Positions 57,257 to 64,000 of a stretch of 64,000 bases of DNA are shown piece after piece. The notes beneath the pieces are model-generated. The model did not search any database. It was not told the DNA's origin and saw only the letters and a program-made list of their open reading frames with translations. Position 1 is the first letter of the stretch. Every line of letters begins with the position of its first letter. The DNA lies in the NCBI GenBank assembly GCA_041228335.1, contig CP166130.1, positions 1,078,638-1,142,637 of the forward strand, written 5' to 3'. The DNA is from Alphaproteobacteria bacterium LSUCC0684. GTDB taxonomy: Bacteria; Pseudomonadota; Alphaproteobacteria; Puniceispirillales; UBA1172. The position numbers were made by a program, and so were the translations under genes.

Positions 57257-59677
57257 ATGACAGAAGGACCGGAACCGCAACGCGTTCAGACGTTTCCTGT
57301 ATTGCCGCTCAGGGATATTGTTGTCTTTCCCCATATGATCGTGCCGCTGTTTGTCGGGCGCGAAAAATCCGTCCGTGCGCTTGAAGAAGTCATGAACGGT
57401 GACAAGCAGATCATGCTGGTGGCCCAGAAACAGGCGAGTGATGAAAATCCGGTTGCCGATGATCTCTATCAAACCGGTACATTGGGCACCGTTCTGCAGC
57501 TGTTGAAACTCCCGGACGGGGCCATCAAGGTCCTGGTTGAAGGAGGCAGCCGGGCGCATATCCAGCATTTCAGCGAAAGCGACGGGTTTCTGAAAGCTGA
57601 CGTTACCTTCCCGGATGATGATTTTGGCGATAATCTGGCTGAATCCACGGCGCTCAGCAGGGCGACGCTGCAACTATTTGAAGATTACATCAAACTGAAC
57701 AAGAAAATCCCATCCGAGGTGATGGTTTCCCTCGCCCAGATCGAAGACCCGAGCAAACTTGCGGATACGGTTGCATCGCACCTGGTGGTCAATCTGACGG
57801 AAAAGCAGGACCTGCTTGAAATGATCGATGTGACGCAAAGGCTGGATAAAATATACAGCCTGATGAACAACGAAATCGGCGTCATGCAGGTGGAAAAACG
57901 TATCCGGAACCGCGTCAAGCGGCAGATGGAAAAATCACAGCGGGAATATTATCTGAACGAACAGATCAAGGCGATCCAGAAAGAACTGGGCGAGGGCGAA
58001 GACGGCCGCAGTGAAATCGATGAAATCGAGGAAAAGCTTTCGGTTGTCAAACTTTCCAAGGATGCGCTTCAGAAGGTGACGGCGGAAGTCAAAAAACTCA
58101 AGAATATGAGCCCGATGAGCGCCGAAGCTACCGTGGTGCGTAATTATATCGACACGATCCTTTCCCTTCCATGGACCAAAAAATCCCGGATCAAGCGCGA
58201 TATTATCGCTGCCCGCGAAATTCTCGATGCAGATCACTACGGGCTTGAAAAGGTCAAGGACCGGATCATTGAATATCTGGCCGTTCAGCAGCGGATGAAG
58301 AAGGTCAAAGGCTCCATCCTCTGCCTTGTCGGCCCGCCCGGGGTGGGCAAGACCTCGCTCGGCCAGTCGATCGCAAGGGCTACGGGGCGGAAATTCACCC
58401 GCATGGCGCTGGGCGGGGTGCGTGATGAAAGCGAAATCCGCGGCCATCGCCGGACCTATATCGGCTCGATGCCAGGCAAAATTATCCAGAGTCTCAAGAA
58501 AGTGGGGACGAACAATCCGCTCATCCTGCTGGACGAGGTGGATAAACTCGGCGCGGACTGGCGGGGTGATCCTTCATCGGCGCTGCTTGAAGTGCTCGAT
58601 CCGGAACAGAACAGCACCTTCCAGGATCATTATCTGGAAGTTGATTATGATCTTTCGGATATCATGTTCATCACCACGGCCAATACGCTGAACATGCCGC
58701 AGCCCCTGCTTGACCGGATGGAGATCATCCGTCTTTCCGGCTATACCGAAGATGAGAAGGTCGAGATTGCCAAACGTCACCTCATCGCCAAGCAGATCAA
58801 GAATCACGGTCTCAAGCAAGATGAGTTCTCCCTTTCCGATGCGGCCTTGCGGCTGACGATCCAGCGCTACACGAGGGAAGCGGGCGTGCGCAACATGGAA
58901 CGTGAGATTGCACGTCTGGCCCGAAAGGCTGTCACGGAAATCGTCTCAGGCAAGGCTGTGTCCGTTGCGATTACCGAAGACAATCTTGAGCATTATCTCG
59001 GGGTGCCGAAGTATCGCCACAGCGAGATTGACGGCACCGATCAGGTGGGCGTGGTCACCGGTCTGGCCTGGACCGAAGTCGGCGGCGAGTTGCTGAATAT
59101 CGAATCCGTCACCGTGCCGGGGAAGGGGCGTGTCAGTTCCACCGGCAAGCTTGGCGATGTCATGAAAGAATCGATTCAGGCATCGGAATATTTCATCAAG
59201 AGCCGGGCCTCCATGCTGGGAATTTCTGCCGAAAAACTGCAAAAATACGATATCCATGTTCATGTGCCGGAAGGGGCGACACCCAAGGACGGGCCATCGG
59301 CCGGGGTGGCGATGATCACCTCGCTTGTCTCGGTGATGACGGGTATCGGCATCCGCGGGGATGTGGCCATGACAGGTGAGATTACCCTGCGTGGCCGGGT
59401 TCTTGCCATTGGCGGGCTTAAGGAAAAACTGCTCGCTGCGGTGCGCGGCGGGATTAAGACGGTACTAATTCCTCAAGAAAATCAAAAGGATCTGGCTGAA
59501 ATTCCGGATAACGTCAAATCTGCGCTGACGATCATTCCGGTATCGGTGGTCGATGAAGTGCTGATGCATGCGCTGGTATCGCAACCCGTGCCGTTGAGTG
59601 ATGATGACGAGAATTCCGCAAGCGTAACTCATGAGGATGACACGCCTGACGGCGCCGATGCAATTACAGCGCATTAG
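57257..59677 (+). CDS. lon: Lon ATP-dependent protease
   Basis: Lon degrades misfolded and regulatory proteins. The 806-residue product (ATG 57257, with AAGGAAGG upstream; ATG 57239 would add six residues) has the N-terminal substrate domain FPVLPLRDIVVFPHMIVPLFVGREKS, the AAA+ Walker A GPPGVGKTSLGQSIARATG, ALGGVRDESEIRGHRRTYIGSMPGKII, Walker B ILLDEVDK, and the protease Ser in KDGPSAGVAM with the lysine in LKEKLLAAVRGGIKTVLIP. It lies between clpX and hupB. Confidence 0.97.
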   Translation: MTEGPEPQRVQTFPVLPLRDIVVFPHMIVPLFVGREKSVRALEEVMNGDKQIMLVAQKQASDENPVADDLYQTGTLGTVLQLLKLPDGAIKVLVEGGSRAHIQHFSESDGFLKADVTFPDDDFGDNLAESTALSRATLQLFEDYIKLNKKIPSEVMVSLAQIEDPSKLADTVASHLVVNLTEKQDLLEMIDVTQRLDKIYSLMNNEIGVMQVEKRIRNRVKRQMEKSQREYYLNEQIKAIQKELGEGEDGRSEIDEIEEKLSVVKLSKDALQKVTAEVKKLKNMSPMSAEATVVRNYIDTILSLPWTKKSRIKRDIIAAREILDADHYGLEKVKDRIIEYLAVQQRMKKVKGSILCLVGPPGVGKTSLGQSIARATGRKFTRMALGGVRDESEIRGHRRTYIGSMPGKIIQSLKKVGTNNPLILLDEVDKLGADWRGDPSSALLEVLDPEQNSTFQDHYLEVDYDLSDIMFITTANTLNMPQPLLDRMEIIRLSGYTEDEKVEIAKRHLIAKQIKNHGLKQDEFSLSDAALRLTIQRYTREAGVRNMEREIARLARKAVTEIVSGKAVSVAITEDNLEHYLGVPKYRHSEIDGTDQVGVVTGLAWTEVGGELLNIESVTVPGKGRVSSTGKLGDVMKESIQASEYFIKSRASMLGISAEKLQKYDIHVHVPEGATPKDGPSAGVAMITSLVSVMTGIGIRGDVAMTGEITLRGRVLAIGGLKEKLLAAVRGGIKTVLIPQENQKDLAEIPDNVKSALTIIPVSVVDEVLMHALVSQPVPLSDDDENSASVTHEDDTPDGADAITAH

Positions 59678-59800
59678 TCTAGTTTAATGTGTTGGAGATT
59701 TGGCCGGAACTTGCGTTTTTCGTTGGCATTTAGGTCTTTTCTGCGTAGTATGTCTGAAGAGCTTAGAGCTTCAAACCTTTAGATATATGGGGGGTATCCC

Positions 59801-60076
59801 GTGAACAAAAACGAACTTATTGCAGATGTTGCCGCTCGTTCTGGTCTTTCAAAAGCTGATGCCGCAAAAGCAGTTGATGGTATTGTTGGTTCCATCGAAT
59901 CTGCCCTGAAGGCCGGTGATGAAGTGCGCATTGTTGGATTTGGTACTTTTTCAGTGAGCGCCCGTGCTGCCACGACAGGCCGTAACCCGCGCACCGGTGA
60001 AACGATTTCCATTCCTGCTTCAAAACAGCCGAAGTTCAAGGCAGGAGCTCCATTGAAGCAGGCTGTTAACAACTAA
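59801..60076 (+). CDS. hupB: HU family DNA-binding protein
   Basis: A 91-residue histone-like nucleoid protein. It shows MNKNELIADVAARSGLSKADAAKAVDGI, GFGTFSVSARAATTGRNPRTGE.I.IPASK and AGAPLKQAVNN, the HU beta-arm and tail blocks. The gene directly follows lon, as is common in alphaproteobacteria. A clear terminator follows. Confidence 0.96.
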   Translation: MNKNELIADVAARSGLSKADAAKAVDGIVGSIESALKAGDEVRIVGFGTFSVSARAATTGRNPRTGETISIPASKQPKFKAGAPLKQAVNN

Positions 60077-60093
60077 TCTGCAGATATTTCCCT

Positions 60094-60129
60094 GAATGGC
60101 CGGTAAAGACTTGCCGGCCATTCTTTTTT
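60094..60129 (+). terminator. Rho-independent terminator after hupB
   Basis: GAATGGCCGG pairs with CCGGCCATTC (ten base pairs) around a 10-base loop and is followed by a run of six T. It lies 18 bases after the hupB stop. Confidence 0.93.
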
Positions 60130-60148
60130 CTTCTATACGGAAAACCGT

Positions 60149-60224
60149 GGGCGGTTAGCTCAGCTGGGAGAGCGACTGGTTTACACCCAGTAGGTCGGGG
60201 GTTCGAACCCCTCACCGCCCACCA
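60149..60224 (+). tRNA. tRNA-Val (anticodon TAC)
   Basis: The acceptor GGGCGGT pairs with ACCGCCC; the D-arm is GCTCAGCTGGGAGAGC, the anticodon loop carries TAC, the T-arm is GGGGGTTCGAACCCC and the discriminator A is followed by an encoded CCA. Confidence 0.95.
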
Positions 60225-60329
60225 TTCACTTCAGGATTGCGGCAAGCGGTAATGAAGTAACTCGATACTTGACACCTCTGGTGGTGTTGCGTATCACCCT
60301 TTTAGCTGCTTCGGCGGCTTTCCCTTCGC

Positions 60330-60406
<77 letters not shown>

Positions 60407-60545
60407 CTTCATTCCCTTGAATTATCGGTCTGCTCGGCACGCTTGGTGCTGGAACAGCCGCTTTATTTCCAGTACCGTGACTGAATATGGCGGATGACTG
60501 AATGTGCCGCTTTGGTTAATTTTTCTTGCGTCGAGGAGGCCGATC

Positions 60546-60932
60546 GTGACGGACCAGCAGAATTTTTTCTATTCCCTCAATAATCTTGAAAAAGGGATGT
60601 TTCGTGAACTTGCTGAGGGGATCACCACCCATATTTTTGCGGCGGACCAATCCATGGTTTCCGTCGTCCGGCTTGAACCCAACGCCAGGGGCAAACTGCA
60701 CAGCCATCCACAGGAGCAATGGAGCCTGCTGATCGAAGGCAGCGCCACCCGATTACAGGGCGGGGAGGAGATCAGCGTGGCCAAAGGTGATTTCTGGGTC
60801 GCGCCGGGTGGCGTTGAACATGGTATCATCGCCGGCCCGGAAGGAGCGGTCATTTTCGATATCTTCGCGCCGGCAAGACCGGAATATACCCGCCCGGGTT
60901 CAGGTTTTGGTTCAGGCGAGAAAAACGGATGA
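60546..60932 (+). CDS. Cupin-domain protein
   Basis: A 128-residue single cupin. The motif-1 like GKLHSHPQEQWSLLIEGSATRLQGGEE and motif-2 like PGGVEHGIIAGPEGAVIFDIF carry the likely metal ligands (H, H, Q/E, H). The start is probably GTG 60546, which has GAGGAGG upstream; an earlier in-frame ATG at 60504 lacks such a site. It overlaps the RraA-like gene by 4 bases. The substrate is unknown. Confidence 0.82.
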   Translation: MTDQQNFFYSLNNLEKGMFRELAEGITTHIFAADQSMVSVVRLEPNARGKLHSHPQEQWSLLIEGSATRLQGGEEISVAKGDFWVAPGGVEHGIIAGPEGAVIFDIFAPARPEYTRPGSGFGSGEKNG

Positions 60933-61594
60933 GTGTTCAGCGATATACCGCAGGTTTTACGCGGCTTCCCGAAGACGTGCTGGCGTCCTGGAAGGATATT
61001 CCATCGGCCATAGCCGGTGACAGCCTGAACCGGCAGCAGGTCATGGCGGCCCGCATCAAGCCTCTTGCCCCGGGGATGCGACTGGTCGGGCAGGCAAGAT
61101 GCGTCGATGCCGTCGAAGGAGACAATGCCGCCATCCATGCCGCGGTCTCATTGCTGGAGCCGGGGGAGGTGCTGGTGATCAACGGGGGAGGATTTGAAAA
61201 CCGGGCTGTATGGGGCGGTATTCTCACGGCTCTCGCCCGGCGGCGCAAGATTGCGGGAGTCGTTCTTGACGGCGCGGTGCGTGACATTACCGAACTCAAA
61301 GAAGGGGATATGCCGGTTTTCGCTGTTGCGGCAAGCCCGGCTGGACCTTCCAAGGGCTGGGGCGGGACGATTGACGGGCCGATTGCCTGTGGTGGCGTTT
61401 CGGTCACCCCCGGAGACCTGATCATCGGTGACGAGGATGGTGTTGTGGTCGTGCCGCTGGCGCGTCATGCGGAGGTGCTGAAAACGGCAAGAGAGCGGCT
61501 GAAATTCGAGGCTGGCGTTCTTGAGCGGCTGGAAAACGGCGAGGACACGACGTCCATTTTCGGTATCCCCGAGATAACCGATCTTGCCCCGTGA
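60929..61594 (+). CDS. RraA-family protein (HMG/CHA-aldolase-like)
   Basis: A 221-residue member of the RraA/demethylmenaquinone methyltransferase-like family. It has the conserved GDNAAIHAAV, GEVLVINGGGFENRAVWGGILTALARRRKIAGVVLDGAVRDI and the GGVSVTPGDLIIGDEDGVVVVPL blocks. Some members are class II aldolases for 4-hydroxy-4-methyl-2-oxoglutarate or 4-carboxy-4-hydroxy-2-oxoadipate; others bind RNase E. Pairing with a cupin by coupled translation favours a small catabolic role, but this is inferred. Confidence 0.82.
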   Translation: MSVQRYTAGFTRLPEDVLASWKDIPSAIAGDSLNRQQVMAARIKPLAPGMRLVGQARCVDAVEGDNAAIHAAVSLLEPGEVLVINGGGFENRAVWGGILTALARRRKIAGVVLDGAVRDITELKEGDMPVFAVAASPAGPSKGWGGTIDGPIACGGVSVTPGDLIIGDEDGVVVVPLARHAEVLKTARERLKFEAGVLERLENGEDTTSIFGIPEITDLAP

Positions 61595-61608
61595 CCTTCG
61601 TGATAGGT

Positions 61609-63918
61609 TCAGTTTTCCCGCTGCATCCTCTGCCAGATGGCCTGGGGCGTTGCCGGCATGTCAATATGGACGATCCCGAGCGCATCGCAGAGAGCTGAAA
61701 TAACAGCCGGCGGTGCGCCAATCGCCCCGGCTTCGCCTGATCCCTTCACCCCGAGCGTGTTGTTTCGGCAAGGCGTGTTGCGGGTGAAAATGCGGAAATT
61801 CGGGAGATGATCAGCCCGGGGAAGGGTGTAATCCATCAGGGATCCGGCGAGGAGCTGGCCATCTTCATCATAGGGCAGGTATTCGTAAAGCGCCTGGCCG
61901 ATGCCCTGGGCGATGCCGCCATGGATCTGACCTTCCAGGGTCAGCGGATTGAGCACGACGCCGAAATCATCCACCACCGTGTAACGCACAATTTCAGGCA
62001 CAAGGGTTGCCGCATCCACCTCGATTTCAGCGATGTGGCACCCGTACGGATAGCTGGCCCCCCTGGTGGCGTAGCTCTGCTTGAGGCTATAGGGATGGGG
62101 TTCGCCATCCTGACCTCTTTCGGTCACCATCTCAAGGATGGAGATGGACCGGTTCGTCCCCGGCGCCGAAAAAACACCATCTTCAAAAGTGATGTCGTCG
62201 CCTTCGACTTCGAGAAAATCGGCGGCATCCTTGCTGGCGCGGGCGATGACGGTTTTAGCGGCTTCGGCCAGAGTTGAGCCAAGAACCGCCGTCATTCTGG
62301 CGCCACCGGTTGTTCCCCGCGGGGTGCGGCGCGAATCTCCCTGAACGATGTGAATTTTATCCACGTCATAGCCCAGATGATGCGAGACGATCTGGGTCAG
62401 GGTCGTGCGATGCGCCTGACCGTTATCGTGCTGGGAGGCGTAGACGGTAAGATTGCCGTCATGGCTGAATTCAAGCTCAATGTCGTTTTCCTCACCGCCG
62501 CCGCATTGTTCCAGATACATGGAAAGACCAAGACCGAGTTTCTTGCCGCGAGCGGCGGCTTCGGTGCGGCGCGTTTCAACCCCCTTCCAGTCAGCTTTTT
62601 CAAGTGCGTCTTCCATAAGTCCGGGCATATCGCCGCTATCGATGGTGCCGCCAAGCACCATGGAATAGGGGATCTGTTCGGCCTTGATCATGTTGCGGCG
62701 ACGCAGCTCAAACCGGTCTATCCCGAGTTCATGCGCGATATGGTCAAGCAGGCGTTCCATCAGGTAATTCGCCTCCGGCCGGCCAGCGCCGCGATAGGCA
62801 TCAACCGCCGGGGTGTTGGTCATCACGCCCTTGACGATCAGCCCGGCGATCTGGATATCGTAGACGCCTGTCGGGGTCCGGCTGCCGGAAAGAGTGGGGA
62901 TATAGACGCCGAAATTAGACAGCCAGGCCCCCATATTGGCATGGACCGTGACCTCAAGCGCCTCGATGCGGCCTTCATCGCTGACAACGGCCCGGGCAAC
63001 CGAACGATTATCCCTGCCATGAAGATCAGAGATAAATGCTTCGCTGCGGTCCTGCTGCCAGCGGACCATCCGGCCGAGTTTGCGGGCCGCCCAGGCGATG
63101 CAGACCTGCTCCGGGTGCAGAAATATCTTGAAACCAAAGCCGCCGCCGACATCATCGGTCAGGAGATGGACCTGATCACGCTCCATGTTCAGGGCGGCGG
63201 CGATCTGTTCGCCCAAGCCGACAACGCCCTGCGATCCCGTCCAGATCCGGAGCCCATCCTCGCCGTCTTCAAGCGGCATGGCCACCATGGGGCGTGTTTC
63301 CATGGCGTTGGTCAGGATCCGGTTGTTGATCACGTCGACGGAGATGATGCGGCGGCCTTCACCTTCGGCCTCGGCGAGTGCCTGCCTCGCCTCTTCAAGG
63401 CGGCCGGCATGCCATTCAAAGGCAAGATTGCCGGGATATTCCGGGTAAAGCCGGGGCGCGGTTTCCGCAAGCGCATCATAGATATCGGTCACCGCCTCCA
63501 TGGGTTCAAAATCCATGGTGATGAGCTCGATCGCATCGCGTGCCTGCTGGCGGGTATCGGCCACCACCATGGCCACGATATCCCCGGCATAGCGATTGAT
63601 ATCGCGCACCATCGGCGGTTTCGTCGTCCTTGCCATGGGGCGGCCATCGTGCCAGGGGACATAATGCTGGCAGTGGATTTCCCCCACCTGATCGGCATCG
63701 AGATCCGCCTGTCCTGCAACCAGATGCACCCCTTCGGCGGTGCGGGCAGCGCTCAGGTCAAGTTCGGTCAGTCTCGCATGGGCAAAAGGCGCGCGAAGAA
63801 ATGCAACGGCAAGACCCTGGCCCGGAAAATGATCATCCGTGTACCGGCCCTGGCCAGTGAGAAGAGATGCATCTTCAAGACGGCGGACAGGCTGGCCGAT
63901 ACCAAAACGCAGATTCAT
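61609..63918 (-). CDS. Molybdenum hydroxylase large subunit, CoxL form-II-like
   Basis: A 769-residue molybdopterin-binding large subunit of the xanthine oxidase / CO dehydrogenase family. It starts FGIGQPVRRLEDASLLTGQGRYTDD and has DVGGGFGFKIFLHPEQ, the active-site loop AYRGAGRPEANY that marks form II rather than form I CoxL, and the conserved GSGEAGAIGAPPAVISAL at the C-terminus with the catalytic glutamate. Form-II enzymes are not proven CO oxidisers. The FAD and [2Fe-2S] subunits are not seen in the window; upstream genes on this strand would lie to the right, beyond the edge. It converges with the RraA-like gene. Confidence 0.9.
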   Translation of the reverse strand: MNLRFGIGQPVRRLEDASLLTGQGRYTDDHFPGQGLAVAFLRAPFAHARLTELDLSAARTAEGVHLVAGQADLDADQVGEIHCQHYVPWHDGRPMARTTKPPMVRDINRYAGDIVAMVVADTRQQARDAIELITMDFEPMEAVTDIYDALAETAPRLYPEYPGNLAFEWHAGRLEEARQALAEAEGEGRRIISVDVINNRILTNAMETRPMVAMPLEDGEDGLRIWTGSQGVVGLGEQIAAALNMERDQVHLLTDDVGGGFGFKIFLHPEQVCIAWAARKLGRMVRWQQDRSEAFISDLHGRDNRSVARAVVSDEGRIEALEVTVHANMGAWLSNFGVYIPTLSGSRTPTGVYDIQIAGLIVKGVMTNTPAVDAYRGAGRPEANYLMERLLDHIAHELGIDRFELRRRNMIKAEQIPYSMVLGGTIDSGDMPGLMEDALEKADWKGVETRRTEAAARGKKLGLGLSMYLEQCGGGEENDIELEFSHDGNLTVYASQHDNGQAHRTTLTQIVSHHLGYDVDKIHIVQGDSRRTPRGTTGGARMTAVLGSTLAEAAKTVIARASKDAADFLEVEGDDITFEDGVFSAPGTNRSISILEMVTERGQDGEPHPYSLKQSYATRGASYPYGCHIAEIEVDAATLVPEIVRYTVVDDFGVVLNPLTLEGQIHGGIAQGIGQALYEYLPYDEDGQLLAGSLMDYTLPRADHLPNFRIFTRNTPCRNNTLGVKGSGEAGAIGAPPAVISALCDALGIVHIDMPATPQAIWQRMQREN

Positions 63919-63969
63919 GAGCGGGGCTACCCTGGTTAAAGTGAACTATTGATGATTATGAGGTGTTTG

Positions 63970-64000
63970 ATGACGTCGGGAAAGGAAATTTTCCATTCTT
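63970..64000 (+). CDS. Possible start of a gene running off the right edge
   Basis: An ATG at 63970 is preceded by GAGG six bases upstream and reads MTSGKEIFHS with no stop before the window ends. It would be divergent from the CoxL-like gene. Ten codons are too few to name a product. Confidence 0.3.
   Translation, partial: MTSGKEIFHS

Noticed and set aside
62350-63939. A 529-codon plus-strand frame opposite the CoxL-like gene
   Set aside because: The minus-strand frame has clear catalytic motifs; the plus-strand reading has none and is a shadow in GC-rich coding sequence.

Overview
The window is a chromosomal segment of an alphaproteobacterium. The evidence is the cell-cycle regulators CtrA and GcrA, a DksA of the alphaproteobacterial type, the run tRNA-His/tig/clpP/clpX/lon/hupB/tRNA-Val/tRNA-Asp, the recA/alaS/icd block, and a suf operon linked to an Atm1-type exporter. 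No phage, transposase, plasmid or CRISPR genes were seen. A marine, SAR116-like or Rhodospirillales-like bacterium is plausible, but the genus cannot be fixed by reading alone.

Layout. 1-6.1 kb: suf operon (sufB tail, sufC, sufD, sufS, sufT-like, sufA-like) followed closely by an Atm1-type ABC exporter. 6.1-9.2 kb: a glutamine-synthetase-family ligase, an alpha/beta hydrolase and NAD kinase. 9.3-11.8 kb: fdhD-mobA (molybdenum cofactor) and kdsD. 11.8-15.2 kb: queA-tgt-queG (queuosine tRNA modification). A tRNA-Gly then precedes one very large gene (15.5-26.5 kb, 3673 aa). It encodes an RTX/cadherin-like surface protein with seven nearly identical 618-bp repeats.

26.6-36.7 kb: hemH, a DUF3553 protein, ctrA, dksA, a small CckA-like histidine kinase behind a perfect CtrA box, recA, alaS, icd and a LOG-family gene. 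36.9-48 kb: a LysM protein, a CDP-alcohol phosphatidyltransferase, msrB, pxpA divergent from pxpBC (5-oxoprolinase), aroE, gcrA, pepN, an RhlE-like helicase and a small hydrolase. 48-53.3 kb, all on the minus strand: parE, glnA, glnB and an aminotransferase. 53.4-60.4 kb: tRNA-His, tig, clpP, clpX, lon, hupB, tRNA-Val and tRNA-Asp, a protein quality-control block. 60.5-64 kb: a cupin and RraA-like pair convergent with a form-II CoxL-type molybdenum hydroxylase.

The genes fall into several working sets: Fe-S assembly and export, Moco supply (fdhD, mobA) alongside a molybdenum hydroxylase, nitrogen assimilation (glnB-glnA, PxpABC, GS-like ligase), and the CtrA/GcrA cell-cycle circuit with ClpXP and Lon, which control regulator turnover in relatives. 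The most unusual elements are the giant repeat protein with mosaic repeats and a duplicated VCBS-RTX tail, the sensor-less CckA-like kinase, the trigger factor with a His-Asp tract and a Lys/Ala-rich tail, and several short tandem repeats placed just upstream of regulatory or metabolic genes.
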